In this document: in pieces, positions 44,450-53,604 of the stretch | How the letters are laid out: the number at the start of each line of letters is the position of its first letter | How positions within the stretch are numbered: the stretch's first letter is position 1 | Assembly (NCBI RefSeq): GCF_001039005.1 | Contig: NZ_LDWR01000031.1 | Coordinates: 45,859 to 109,858, forward strand | Direction of reading: 5' to 3' | DNA length: 64,000 bases | Source of the DNA: Burkholderia cepacia | Lineage (GTDB): Bacteria > Pseudomonadota > Gammaproteobacteria > Burkholderiales > Burkholderiaceae | Position numbers and translations under genes: made by a program | Notes under the pieces: generated by a model | The model's database searches: none | What the model was told of the DNA's origin: nothing | What the model saw: the letters and a program-made list of their open reading frames with translations, nothing else

Positions 44450-46231
44450 ATGAGCGACACGACCCACCTCGGCGGCGCGCTGCCGCCGCTCTCTTCCCCC
44501 GGCACGCGCGACGCCGGCACGCGTTTCCGGATCGTGCCCGCACGCCACCGGGCGCGCACGGCCGGCACCGTGCTCGCCGTCGTGCTGATCGCGATCACGC
44601 TGCATTCGATCCTCGGCAACCCGCAATGGGGCTGGCCGGTGTTCGCCGAATGGTTCCTGTCGCCGCCGGTGCTGTCGGGACTCGCACGCACGCTGGTGCT
44701 CACGCTGCTCGGCGCGGTGTTCGGCTTCGTGCTCGGCGCGTTCGTCGCGCTGGCCCGGCTGTCGCGTTCGCGCCTGCTGTCCGCGAGCGCGTGGACCTTC
44801 GTCTGGCTGTTCCGCTCGATTCCGCTGATCGTGCTGCTGCTGATCCTCAACAACCTCGGCTACCTGTACGAGCATGTGCGGCTCGGCGTGCCGTTCACCG
44901 ACATCGTGTGGTTCGAAGCGCCGACGACCGACCTGATCAGCCCGTTCCTCGCGGCCGTGCTCGGCCTCACGCTGAACCACGCGGCGTTTTCCGCGGAGGT
45001 GATCCGCGGCGGCATTCTCGCGGTCGACCAGGGGCAGCTCGAAGCGGCCGCCGCGCTCGGGTTGCCGCGCGGCCGCCAGACCGCGCGGATCGTGCTGCCG
45101 CAGGCGATGCGTGCGATCCTGCCGACCGCGTTCAACGATCTGATCACGCTCGCGAAAGGCACGTCGATGGTGTACGTGCTCGCGATGCCCGAGCTGTTCT
45201 ACACGGTGCAGGTGATCTATCGCCGCAATCTCGAAGTGATTCCGCTGCTGATGGTCGCGACCGTCTGGTACCTGATCATCCTGACCGTGCTGTCGGCGAT
45301 CCAGGTGCAGGTCGAGCGGCACTATGCACGCGGGGCGCTGCGCAATCCGCCGCCGTCCGTGCTCACGTTCGCGCTTGCGCGCATCGGCGTGCTGTGGCGG
45401 CGTGCAACGGCGCGCAACGCGGCGTCGAATGTGCAGGCCGAAGGCGAACTCGCCACCGCCGCGCCCCGAACGGGCGGCGAAGTGGCCGTGCACGGCGTAT
45501 CGAAGCAGTTCGGCATGCAGCGCGTGCTCGACAACGTGTCGTTCGTCGCGCCGCGCGGCAGCGTGACCGTGATCGTCGGACCGTCCGGATCGGGCAAGTC
45601 GACGCTGCTGCGCACGATCAACCATCTCGAGCGCGTCGACGACGGCTTCATCGACATCGACGGCGAACTGATCGGCTACCGGCGCGACGGCGACGTGCTC
45701 TACGAGCTCAAGGAGCGCGATGTGCTGACGCGGCGCACGGCCGTCGGGATGGTGTTCCAGAACTTCAACCTGTTCCCGCACCTGACGGTGCTCGAGAACC
45801 TGATCGAGGCACCGGTCGCCGTCGCCGGCGTGACGCGCGACGCCGCCGAGCGCACCGCCCGCACGCTGCTCGCGCGCGTCGGTCTCGCGGACAAGGCCGA
45901 TGCGTACCCGCGCCAGTTGTCCGGCGGCCAGCAGCAGCGCGTCGCGATCGCGCGGGCGCTCGCGCTGCGTCCGAAGGTGCTGCTGTTCGACGAGCCGACG
46001 TCGGCGCTCGATCCCGAACTCGTCAACGAGGTGCTCGACGTGATCAAGGAACTCGCGCGCTCGGGCACGACGCTCGTGATCGTCACGCACGAGATCGGCT
46101 TCGCGCGCGAAGTCGCGGACAACGTGCTGTTCATGGAGCGCGGGCGCATCGTCGAGGCCGGGCCGCCGGCCGTCGTGCTCGACGCGCCGGCGCATCCTCG
46201 CACGCGCGCATTCCTGTCGCGGGTGCTGTGA
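44450..46231 (+). CDS. fused ABC transporter permease and ATPase
   Basis: This 593-residue protein joins a polar amino-acid-type permease (about residues 30-300, with the EAA loop EAAAALGLPRGRQTARIVLP) to an ATPase domain (about 345-590). The ATPase carries Walker A GPSGSGKST, signature LSGGQQQR and Walker B VLLFDEPTSALD. In most such systems these are two genes. Two binding proteins flank it in the operon. It should import the substrate of the monooxygenases. Confidence 0.93.
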   Translation: MSDTTHLGGALPPLSSPGTRDAGTRFRIVPARHRARTAGTVLAVVLIAITLHSILGNPQWGWPVFAEWFLSPPVLSGLARTLVLTLLGAVFGFVLGAFVALARLSRSRLLSASAWTFVWLFRSIPLIVLLLILNNLGYLYEHVRLGVPFTDIVWFEAPTTDLISPFLAAVLGLTLNHAAFSAEVIRGGILAVDQGQLEAAAALGLPRGRQTARIVLPQAMRAILPTAFNDLITLAKGTSMVYVLAMPELFYTVQVIYRRNLEVIPLLMVATVWYLIILTVLSAIQVQVERHYARGALRNPPPSVLTFALARIGVLWRRATARNAASNVQAEGELATAAPRTGGEVAVHGVSKQFGMQRVLDNVSFVAPRGSVTVIVGPSGSGKSTLLRTINHLERVDDGFIDIDGELIGYRRDGDVLYELKERDVLTRRTAVGMVFQNFNLFPHLTVLENLIEAPVAVAGVTRDAAERTARTLLARVGLADKADAYPRQLSGGQQQRVAIARALALRPKVLLFDEPTSALDPELVNEVLDVIKELARSGTTLVIVTHEIGFAREVADNVLFMERGRIVEAGPPAVVLDAPAHPRTRAFLSRVL

Positions 46232-46274
46232 TGCGCGCCGCTCCCGACCTGCGAGACCTGCGAGGCGCGCCACG

Positions 46275-47207
46275 ATGATCGACCGACGCCAGTTCATGAC
46301 CGCCGCGCTGGCGGCGGCATCCGGCTTGCCGTGGCGCGCGGCGCACGCGGCGGCCACGACCGCCGACCTCGACCCGCGCCAGGCCGGCCGCCTGCGCGCG
46401 GAACGCGACGCCGCCGCGATCCGCGCGGCGACCGGCTACCGCTGGGTGCGCGACGGCGCGTTCACGGTCGCGATTTCGCCGCACGCGCCGCCCGTGTCGA
46501 CCTACGCGACCGACGCGCGCACCGTGGTCGGCGCCGATCCCGACTATGCGCAACTCGTCGCCGATGCGCTCGGCCGCACGCTCGCGCTGGTGCCGATCGC
46601 GTGGGCCGACTGGCCGCTCGGGCTGACGTCCGGCAAGTACGACGCGGTGATCTCGAACGTCGGCGTGACCGAGAAACGCAAGGAGAAATACGATTTCACG
46701 ACCTACCGGCTCGGGCTTCATGGCTTCTATGTCCGCACCGCCAGCCCGATCGCGAAGATCGCCGAGCCGAAGGACATCGCGGGCTTGCGGATCATCACCG
46801 GTGCCGGGACGAGCCAGGAACGCATCCTGCTCGAATGGAGCCGGCGCAACGTCGCGCAAGCGCTGAAGCCGACCGAGCTGCTCTATTTCGACGACGATGC
46901 GACCGCGCGCGTCGCGCTGCTGTCGGGCCGCGCCGATGCGGAGCTGAACCCGAACGCGTCGCTCGCGTACGAGGCCGCGCGCAGCGGCAAGATTCGCCGC
47001 GTCGGCGTCGTCAATGCGGGCTGGCCGAACAATGCCGATGTTGCGATCGCGACGCGCCGCGGCAGCGGGCTCGCGCCTGCGTTGACGCTCGCGACGAATG
47101 CGCTGATCGGCAGCGGCCGCTACGGGCAGGCGCTCGCGCGCTGGGGCCTGCAGAGCGAAGCGATCGCGCACGCGGAGACCAATCCGCCGGGGTTGCCGTC
47201 GTTCTGA
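46275..47207 (+). CDS. second periplasmic solute-binding protein, paralogue of the first
   Basis: This 310-residue protein begins MIDRRQFMTAALAAASG, which could be read by either Sec or Tat export. The mature part follows the same pattern as the binding protein at 40985 (WADWPLGLTSGKYDAVISN, EKRKEKYDFTTYR, IATRRGSGL, NPPGLP). Having two related binding proteins around one fused transporter suggests two ligands or affinities. A 15-codon open frame bridges the gap from the transporter gene, overlapping both. Confidence 0.88.
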   Translation: MIDRRQFMTAALAAASGLPWRAAHAAATTADLDPRQAGRLRAERDAAAIRAATGYRWVRDGAFTVAISPHAPPVSTYATDARTVVGADPDYAQLVADALGRTLALVPIAWADWPLGLTSGKYDAVISNVGVTEKRKEKYDFTTYRLGLHGFYVRTASPIAKIAEPKDIAGLRIITGAGTSQERILLEWSRRNVAQALKPTELLYFDDDATARVALLSGRADAELNPNASLAYEAARSGKIRRVGVVNAGWPNNADVAIATRRGSGLAPALTLATNALIGSGRYGQALARWGLQSEAIAHAETNPPGLPSF

Positions 47208-47244
47208 ACGGAATGCCGGAACGACAACGACGCACGCAATGAAA

Positions 47245-47280
47245 TCGCCCCGGCATTCCGCAATGGAAATGCCGGGGCGA
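47245..47280. terminator. bidirectional hairpin between convergent genes
   Basis: TCGCCCCGGCATT (47245-47257) and AATGCCGGGGCGA (47268-47280) are perfect 13-base arms with a ten-base loop, midway between the convergent binding-protein and monooxygenase genes. It lacks a strong T-run on either side but is a clear stable stem. Confidence 0.6.
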
Positions 47281-47315
47281 ATCGACGTGCGGTGTGCCGC
47301 CTGACCGGGTCTCGC

Positions 47316-48410
47316 TTACGCCGTCACCGCCGCTCGATACCGGTCGAGATCCGCGACATGCGCATGAATCGCCGGAATCAGGTCGCGCCCGTAGGCCAGC
47401 GCATCGTCGAGCGGATCGAACCCGCGAATCAGGAACGTCGACACGCCGAGCCGGTAATACGCGCCGAGCGCACGCGCGACCTGTTCGGCCGTGCCGACGA
47501 GCGCGGTCGAATTCCAGCGCGCGCCGGTCAGGTTCGCGACACCCATCCACAGCCGCTCGTCCAGCACGTCGCCCTGCGCGGCGGCCGCCATCAGCCGCTG
47601 CGAGCCCGCATTCTGCGGCGCGTGGCCGGCAATCGGCTGTCCGTTCGCGAGCCGTGCCGCGCGCACGCGCTCGCGGATCGCCTCGGCCTTCTCCCAGGCA
47701 GCGGCCTCGGTGTCCGCGACGATCGGCCGGAATGACACGCTGATGCGCGGCGCGCGCCCGAACGGTGCGGCCGCGGCCTGCAGGCGCGCGATCTGCTCAC
47801 GCACCGACGCAAGCGGCTCGCCCCACGTCATGTAGACATCCGCATGCTGGCCCGCGACCGCGAGCGCAGCCGGCGACGAGCCGCCGAAATAGATCGGCAC
47901 GTGCGGCCGCTGCGCGCCCTTCACGAGCGGCGACGCGCCGCGCAGCCGGTAGAACTCGCCGTCGTGGTCGACCGGCGCGTCGGCCAGCCAGATCCGTTTC
48001 AGCACGTCGAGATATTCGCCGGTGCGGCGGTAGCGCACATCGTGCGCCACGAAATCGCCGTCGCGCTGCAGATCCGTGTCGTCGCCGCCCGACACGACGT
48101 TCAGTGCGACCCGGCCGCCGCTGAATACGTCGAGCGTCGAGATCTGCCGCGCGGCGGCCGACGGCATGATCACGCCGGGCCGATGCGCGAGCAGGATGCG
48201 GATACGTTCGGTCGCGGCGGCCGCAAACGAGGCGACGATGAAGCCGTCCGCCGCGTTGCTGAAATGGCCGACCAGGATCTGGTCGAAGCCCGCGGCCTCG
48301 TGCGCTTGCGCGAAGCGGCGCACGTAGTCGGGCTGGACGGCCGCGCCGCCCGGTACGTCGACCTCCGCGCCGGGCGTCGCGGTGATCATGCCGATGATGT
48401 CGACTGGCAT
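47316..48410 (-). CDS. LLM-class monooxygenase of the alkanesulfonate (SsuD) type
   Basis: This 364-residue enzyme has luciferase-fold blocks LLAHRPGVIMPSAAARQIST, SGGRVALNVVSGGDDTD and VPIYFGGSSPAALAVAGQHA, all typical of SsuD-related FMNH2-dependent monooxygenases that release sulfite. The start at 48410 (MPVDIIGMITATPG) has AAGGA ten bases upstream. It lies 52 bases after an SsuA-like binding protein gene on the same strand and probably acts on what that protein imports. Confidence 0.88.
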   Translation of the reverse strand: MPVDIIGMITATPGAEVDVPGGAAVQPDYVRRFAQAHEAAGFDQILVGHFSNAADGFIVASFAAAATERIRILLAHRPGVIMPSAAARQISTLDVFSGGRVALNVVSGGDDTDLQRDGDFVAHDVRYRRTGEYLDVLKRIWLADAPVDHDGEFYRLRGASPLVKGAQRPHVPIYFGGSSPAALAVAGQHADVYMTWGEPLASVREQIARLQAAAAPFGRAPRISVSFRPIVADTEAAAWEKAEAIRERVRAARLANGQPIAGHAPQNAGSQRLMAAAAQGDVLDERLWMGVANLTGARWNSTALVGTAEQVARALGAYYRLGVSTFLIRGFDPLDDALAYGRDLIPAIHAHVADLDRYRAAVTA

Positions 48411-48462
48411 GTCGGGATGTCCTTCTGGTTCTCGATCGGGAATCGTGGATAGGGCGGCACGA

Positions 48463-49428
48463 TCACTGCGCGGCGGCCGTCTTTTGCGCGGGCGCCGCGA
48501 ATGCGCCCGCATACGAGCGGTCGAGCAGCTTCGACGTGTCGTACGCGGCCGGAATCACGCCGGCCTTGTGCAAAAAGTCGGCCGTGTTCTGCGCGTCCTT
48601 CGCGGCCGCGTCGTCGACGGGCCCGACGCGCTGCTTCGCGTTATTGAGCCAGCGGTAGGCGACGTCGGGCTCGAGCTTCGCGCGTTTCGCCCACAGGTCC
48701 GCGTACTCGCGCGGATGGTTGTCGACCCACTGGCGCGCGGCGACGGCGCGCCGCAGGAAATCGGCGATCTCCGCGCGCTTTCCCGATGCAGCCTGCTCGT
48801 TCGCGGCGACGAAGCTCAGCGCGGGCATCAGCCCTTGCGCGGTCGTCACGGGCCGCGCGCCCTGCCGCAACGCGAGCGTGCTGACGAACGGCTCCCACAG
48901 CGACACGGCGTCGACCGAGCCGTTCGCGAGCGCATTGGTCGCATCGATCGGCATCAGATACGCGTACTTGACGGAATCCGCGCGCAGGCCCGCATGTTCG
49001 AGCGCGCGCAGCACGAGCTGCTGGCTCCATGCACCGCGCCACACGGCGACGGTCTTGCCCTGCAGGTCGGCCACGGTACGCACCGGCGAATTTTTCGGCA
49101 CGAGGATCGCGACGCCGTCGAGGCTCTGCCGCGACACCGCGACGACCTTGACCGGCGCGCCGCGCGCGGCCAGCGTCAGCAGCGCCGAATCGCCGAGGAA
49201 GCCGACATCGATCGCGTTGCCGTTCAGGCTCTCGGCGACGGGCGCGGCGGCCTGGAAGTGCTTCCATTCGATCGTATAAGGCAGGTCCTTCAGCACGCCG
49301 GACGCCTCCATCGACGCCTGGATGTTGAAGTAATTCTGTTCACCGACGCGCAGCGTGACGGTGTCTTTCGCGATGCCCGGCTGCGCGGCAAGCGCCAGCA
49401 CGAGCGCCGTGACGATTCGGCTCAGCAA
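48463..49428 (-). CDS. SsuA/TauA-like periplasmic binding protein
   Basis: This 321-residue protein has a signal peptide (RIVTALVLALAAQPGIA) and a nitrate/sulfonate-type binding fold: EQNYFNIQASMEASG, SLNGNAIDVGFLGDSALLTL and DLQGKTVAVWRGAWSQQLVL. The start is set at TTG 49428 because GGGGAG lies seven bases upstream and the signal peptide begins there; the ATG at 49494 would add residues unlike a signal. No permease or ATPase gene follows, so it must use a transporter encoded elsewhere or the fused one nearby. Confidence 0.85.
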   Translation of the reverse strand: MLSRIVTALVLALAAQPGIAKDTVTLRVGEQNYFNIQASMEASGVLKDLPYTIEWKHFQAAAPVAESLNGNAIDVGFLGDSALLTLAARGAPVKVVAVSRQSLDGVAILVPKNSPVRTVADLQGKTVAVWRGAWSQQLVLRALEHAGLRADSVKYAYLMPIDATNALANGSVDAVSLWEPFVSTLALRQGARPVTTAQGLMPALSFVAANEQAASGKRAEIADFLRRAVAARQWVDNHPREYADLWAKRAKLEPDVAYRWLNNAKQRVGPVDDAAAKDAQNTADFLHKAGVIPAAYDTSKLLDRSYAGAFAAPAQKTAAAQ

Positions 49429-49550
49429 CGTGATCTCCCCGAGGGTTGGCAGGCTGCCGCACGGCGGCGGCGCCTCGTTGTCCGCGTTGCGCAACGGCCG
49501 GCGCAGCGGATGGAACCGGTGAAGATACGTCGGTCCGCTTCATGAGACAA

Positions 49551-49584
49551 ATGCAATATTCTGCTATGGAAAGATGCAAATATT
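49551..49584. repeat. direct repeat ATGCAATATT/ATGCAAATATT in a divergent promoter
   Basis: ATGCAATATT (49551-49560) and ATGCAAATATT (49574-49584), 23 bases apart, lie in the AT-rich region between the SsuA-like gene and the hydrolase-marR operon. They could be sites for a LysR-type sulfur regulator such as CysB or SsuR, but this is a guess. Confidence 0.3.
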
Positions 49585-49659
49585 TTATGAATCGAGCGTA
49601 ACCGCCAGATACCGGGTGCCGAGCTCCGGCCCCCGTCGTTCGAATGATTCCTCGATAGA

Positions 49660-49707
49660 TATTTCGTGCACGAAATAAATCCCGGACTATATTTCGCATA
49701 CGAAATA
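49660..49707. promoter_or_regulatory. two MarR-type palindromic operators
   Basis: TATTTCGTGCACGAAATA (49660-49677) is a perfect 18-base palindrome. TATTTCG-CATA-CGAAATA (49690-49707) repeats the same arms 30 bases further on, ending 21 bases before the hydrolase start. They very likely bind the MarR protein encoded by the second gene of the operon. Confidence 0.75.
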
Positions 49708-49728
49708 ACTACCGGAACGAGGACGGCC

Positions 49729-50646
49729 ATGACCTCCCAACCCATCGAGTTTTCCGCCATCGACGGTTACCTGCTGCGCGGCACGCTGTGGACGCCCGAC
49801 GCCGAACCGCGCGCGCTGGTGCTGATCCATCCGGCCACGGCCGTGCCGGAACGGCTGTATGCCGGATTCGCACGCTTTCTGACCGAGCGCGGCTTCGCTG
49901 CGCTGACCTACAACTACCGCGGCATCGACACGTCGCGGCCCGTGCGCCTGAAGGCGCTGCAGGCGAGCATGCGCGACTGGATCGAGCTCGATGTGGGCGC
50001 CGCGACCGCGTGGGCACGGCAGACGCACGCCGGTCTGCCGCTGCTGGCGGTCGGCCACAGCGTCGGCGGGCATGCGATCGGGCTGTCCGCCGGCACGACG
50101 CACCTGCGCGCGGCCGTGCTCGTCGCCGCGCATGCGGGCAGCACGCGCCTGATCAAGCAAGCGACCGAGCGCCTGAAAGTGCGGCTGATCCTGCGTGTGA
50201 TCGGCCCGCTGATGTCCGCGCTGCTCGGCTACGTGCCCGGCAAGCGGCTCGGGCTCGGCGAGGATTTGCCGGCCGGCGTGTTCCGCGAATGGAGCCGCTG
50301 GACCACGCTGCCGCGTTATTTCTTCGACGATCCGACGCTCGGCGCAGCCGAGCGCTTCGCGAAACAGCGGCTGCCGATCCTCGCACTCGGCTTCGACGAC
50401 GATCCGTGGGCGAACCCGACCGCGATCGACCTGCTGGTAAGCTATCTGACCCGCGCGGCAGTCGAACGCCGCCAGATCGATCCGCGCGCGGCGGGCAGCG
50501 GCCCGGTCGGGCACATGGGCTTCTTCCGCAGCCGGCCCGGCGCTGTGCTGTGGCCCGACGTGGCCGACTGGCTCGCGCAGGCGCTCGACACGCCACGCGG
50601 CGCGGGCCGCCCCTCCCTCTCCATTGCAGCCGGGAACCCAGCTTGA
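49729..50646 (+). CDS. alpha/beta hydrolase (serine hydrolase)
   Basis: This 305-residue protein has the nucleophile elbow GHSVGGHA (Ser at about residue 108) and an early oxyanion/strand region LVLIHPATAVPERLYAGFA. The catalytic His is probably in the C-terminal GPVGHMGFF. There is no signal peptide, so it is cytoplasmic. GAGGA six bases upstream fixes ATG 49729. The stop overlaps the TTG start of a marR gene, and two palindromes lie in its promoter, so it is probably induced by the compound it detoxifies or degrades. The substrate is unknown. Confidence 0.88.
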   Translation: MTSQPIEFSAIDGYLLRGTLWTPDAEPRALVLIHPATAVPERLYAGFARFLTERGFAALTYNYRGIDTSRPVRLKALQASMRDWIELDVGAATAWARQTHAGLPLLAVGHSVGGHAIGLSAGTTHLRAAVLVAAHAGSTRLIKQATERLKVRLILRVIGPLMSALLGYVPGKRLGLGEDLPAGVFREWSRWTTLPRYFFDDPTLGAAERFAKQRLPILALGFDDDPWANPTAIDLLVSYLTRAAVERRQIDPRAAGSGPVGHMGFFRSRPGAVLWPDVADWLAQALDTPRGAGRPSLSIAAGNPA

Positions 50647-51074
50647 GCGAAGACCGACGACTGTTTTTCCTGTTGAACCTCGGCCAGCGGCGCGTGCAGC
50701 GCTGGATCGACCGCAAGGCCGAGACCGATACGCGCGCGAGTGCCGCGCAGGCCGGCGTGCTGTTCTGTCTCGCGAAGCAGGACGGCGCGCTGATCGGCGA
50801 AGTCGGTGCCACGCTGCAACTCGCGCCGTCCGCAATGACCGGGCTCGCCGACCGGATGGCGAAAGCCGGCCTGCTCGCGCGCCACGCCGATTCGGACGAC
50901 GGCCGCGCGACGCGCCTGTACCTGACCGACGACGGCCATGCGGCGCTCAAGCGTGCGCGCGTGCTGCTGCGCGAACTGAACGGCAAGCTGGGCGACGGGT
51001 TTTCCGACGCGGAACTCGATGTCGTCGCGCGCTGGCTGCACACGTTGCAGGAGCGGTTTCCGGCGGAACGCTGA
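50643..51074 (+). CDS. MarR-family transcriptional regulator
   Basis: This 143-residue protein has a winged helix-turn-helix: IGEVGATLQLAPSAMTGLAD is the recognition region and DSDDGRATRLYLTDDG the wing, both standard for MarR. Its TTG start overlaps the hydrolase stop (TTGA), which ties translation of regulator and enzyme. The paired palindromes at 49660-49707 are the obvious binding sites, making this an autoregulated hydrolase operon. Confidence 0.88.
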   Translation: MSEDRRLFFLLNLGQRRVQRWIDRKAETDTRASAAQAGVLFCLAKQDGALIGEVGATLQLAPSAMTGLADRMAKAGLLARHADSDDGRATRLYLTDDGHAALKRARVLLRELNGKLGDGFSDAELDVVARWLHTLQERFPAER

Positions 51075-51537
51075 GCAACGTACGTCGAGCGGAAACGATA
51101 GCAATTCATCTTTCCGTTTCGATTTCGCATGCTCGCCACGGCAAATTTTGCCCACACGTTTGCTCTCGTTCGGCAACGCTTTCCGGCTACGTGCTGTTAC
51201 AAAAAATTGCCTGCCTCGCCGCATCCGGATCAACTACATTGCAATCCACTTCTACGCATTCTTCGCCTGCCCGAACCGGCCTCCCCGCCGGGCGGCATCA
51301 ACGACACATCCGTCACAAGCAATAAAAACAAATAGGAGTCTTGACCGAAGTGCTGGCGGTATCCAGCGCACGCGGATCGCGATGGCTGAAGCGGCATCCT
51401 GAACGACACGTTCCGGCGGCACGCATCGTGCGCGTCGCCGCAACACCCCGACCCGGGCGGCCCGTACCGCCGCGCATCGGCTCGCACGGCCTCGTTCCGC
51501 CGCACCATCGCGGCCGCACGTCAACGAGGAGCAGTCC
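51075..51537. other. intergenic region before the Asp-box protein gene
   Basis: These 463 bases lack a supportable gene. A small palindrome GGCAAATTTTGCC lies at 51140-51152, and an AT-rich stretch near 51300-51335 could hold a promoter. The strong ribosome site GAGGAG belongs to the following gene. Confidence 0.4.
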
Positions 51538-52980
51538 ATGCGACGCATTATCGTGTCCCACCCGCTATTCACCTGCCTGCCCGCCGCGATGGCACTGGCC
51601 TGTGCCCCCGCGTACGCGGATCCCGTGCTCGTGTCCGGCCCCAGTCCATACGCCGCCTGCACCATCGGCGGGCCCGGCACCGTCTACGTGAATGCGGAAG
51701 TCGAACCGTGGCTCGCGGTCAATCCGGCCAACCCGCAAAACATGATCGGCGTGTGGCAGCAGGACCGCTGGTCGAACGGCGGCGCGCACGGCCATGTCGC
51801 GGGCTACACGTTCGACGGCGGCGCCACCTGGGCACGGACGACGCAGCCGTTCAGTGCATGCGCGCCGGGCGGGCTGTCGTACGAACGCGCGTCGGACCCG
51901 TGGGTATCGATCGGGCCTGACGGCACTGCGTACTCGGTCGCGATCACGTTCAACCAGTCGAACAACAGCAACGCGGTCGCCGGCTCGATATCGACCGACG
52001 GCGGGCAGACGTGGAGCAGTCCCGCGTTGCTGGTCGCGAACAACGAACCGACGACGCAGTTCTTCAACGACAAGGAATCGGTGACGGCGAATCCGGTGAA
52101 GGCCGGCACTGCGTACGCGGTATGGGACCGCCTCGAACTGCCGAACGGCAACCCGTACGCGAACCTGCACACGCAGGCGTTCCGCGGGCCGACGCTGTTC
52201 TCGAAAACAACCGACGGCGGCAAGACTTGGAGCAAGGCGAAGGTCATCGTCCACGTGCGGTCGCGCCAGCAGACGATCGGCAACCAGATCGTCGTCGATC
52301 CGAAGAGCGGCACGCTCTACGACTTCTTCAACCTGATCCAGCCACCATTCAGCAAGGCCGCCGGCAAGGTCGCGTTCATCAAGTCGACCGACGACGGCGC
52401 GACGTGGACGCAGCCGCAGGTGATTGCGGGATTGCAGACGGTCGGCGTGACGGACCCGAACACCGGCGAACCCGTGCGCACCGGCGACATCATTCCCGAG
52501 CCCGCGATCGATCCCGCGTCGGGCCAGCTTTACGTCGTGTGGCAGGACAGCCGCTTCAACGGCGGCAAGTACGACGAGATCGCGCTATCGACGTCCAAGG
52601 ACGGCGGTGCGTCCTGGAGCGCGCCGCTGCAAGTCAACACGCCGACCGGCCGGCCGGCCTTCAATCCGTCGGTGCGCGTCGACAACACGGGCGCCGTGAT
52701 GGTCACCCACTACGACTTCCGCGACCTGCTGGCCGCGAACACGACGACGCTGCCGACAGGCTTCTGGCGCAAGATCTCGCTCGACGGCGGAACCACGTTC
52801 GTCGCCGAACGGCGCGTCGGCGGCCCGTTCGACATGAAGCTCGCGCCGAACGCGGAAGGCTTCTTCATCGGCGACTATCAGGGCCTCGACGTCGGCCCGT
52901 CGTCGTCGTTCCATCCGTTCTTCGTCCAGACCAACGCGGGCAACCTGACGAATCGCACCGACGTGTTCTTCGCACCGTGA
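51538..52980 (+). CDS. secreted sialidase-fold (Asp-box/BNR repeat) protein
   Basis: This 480-residue protein has a Sec signal peptide ending near AYA (about residue 29). It carries repeated Asp boxes of the S-x-D-x-G-x-T-W type: FDGGATWAR, STDGGQTWSS, TTDGGKTWSK, STDDGATWTQ, SKDGGASWSA and SLDGGTTF. These mark a beta-propeller. Propellers of this type include sialidases and other glycosidases; the catalytic residues of true sialidases (Arg triad, Tyr, Asp) cannot be assigned by eye. The ATG has GAGGAG eight bases upstream. It appears monocistronic. Confidence 0.85.
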   Translation: MRRIIVSHPLFTCLPAAMALACAPAYADPVLVSGPSPYAACTIGGPGTVYVNAEVEPWLAVNPANPQNMIGVWQQDRWSNGGAHGHVAGYTFDGGATWARTTQPFSACAPGGLSYERASDPWVSIGPDGTAYSVAITFNQSNNSNAVAGSISTDGGQTWSSPALLVANNEPTTQFFNDKESVTANPVKAGTAYAVWDRLELPNGNPYANLHTQAFRGPTLFSKTTDGGKTWSKAKVIVHVRSRQQTIGNQIVVDPKSGTLYDFFNLIQPPFSKAAGKVAFIKSTDDGATWTQPQVIAGLQTVGVTDPNTGEPVRTGDIIPEPAIDPASGQLYVVWQDSRFNGGKYDEIALSTSKDGGASWSAPLQVNTPTGRPAFNPSVRVDNTGAVMVTHYDFRDLLAANTTTLPTGFWRKISLDGGTTFVAERRVGGPFDMKLAPNAEGFFIGDYQGLDVGPSSSFHPFFVQTNAGNLTNRTDVFFAP

Positions 52981-53086
52981 CGCGCACCTGACCGCAACGC
53001 CGCCACGCCGCCACGCGACGTCATCCGTCGCGCGGCGGCCCGCCCTGAACAGCGTGTGTCGCGCGTCAAATCACGCGGCACAAGCG

Positions 53087-53596
53087 TCAGGCGGCCTGCT
53101 TCATCGCAGTGGCCGCGGATTCCGCCTTGAGCGCCGCAACCTTGCCGATCGTATCGACGCATGCGTGCGCGAGCTCAGCACCTTTCACGAGGAAGTGTTC
53201 GTGGAAGAACTTGACGTGCTCGTCCGATCCATGGAAATGGTGCGGCGTCAGCACCGCCGACAGCACCACCACCTCGGTTTCAAGCTGCACCTGCATGAGG
53301 CCCGAAATCACCGTTTGCGCGACGAAGTCATGGCGATAGATGCCGCCATCGACAACCAGCCCGGCGCAGGCGATGGCCGCGTATTTGCCGGTTTTCGCGA
53401 GCAATTTGGCATGCAGCGGAATCTCGAAGGCGCCGGCCACTTCGAAGAAATCGCAATCCGATTCGCCCATGTTCGCGTTGCCCAGTGCATCGACAAACGC
53501 GATTCGGCACTGGTCGACGATCTCCTTGTGCCAGCACGACTGCACAAAAGCGATACGGGGAGCGGCAGTTGGGGAAACGTGAGAAATCTGGGTCAT
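53087..53596 (-). CDS. ribH: 6,7-dimethyl-8-ribityllumazine synthase, RibH2-like
   Basis: This 169-residue enzyme joins the ribityl-aminopyrimidine and butanone phosphate to make lumazine, the step before riboflavin. The early strand RIAFVQSCWHKEIVDQC, the FEVAGAFEIPLHAKLLA motif and SAVLTPHHFH, which holds the catalytic histidine region, are present. The pattern resembles the Brucella RibH2 type more than the housekeeping RibH. It is preceded by an FMN riboswitch and stands apart from other rib genes, so this is probably a second lumazine synthase made when FMN is low. Confidence 0.92.
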   Translation of the reverse strand: MTQISHVSPTAAPRIAFVQSCWHKEIVDQCRIAFVDALGNANMGESDCDFFEVAGAFEIPLHAKLLAKTGKYAAIACAGLVVDGGIYRHDFVAQTVISGLMQVQLETEVVVLSAVLTPHHFHGSDEHVKFFHEHFLVKGAELAHACVDTIGKVAALKAESAATAMKQAA

Positions 53597-53604
53597 TGGC
53601 TGAT

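Noticed and set aside
42734..46357. Minus-strand 1207-residue open frame, and a plus-strand 919-residue alternative frame, over the transporter operon
   Set aside because: Low-complexity Arg-rich translations overlapping well-defined monooxygenase and ABC transporter genes.
51341..51691. TTG-started open frame with AGGAG upstream before the Asp-box gene
   Set aside because: It overlaps about 150 bases of a strongly supported secreted protein gene and its translation is low-complexity.
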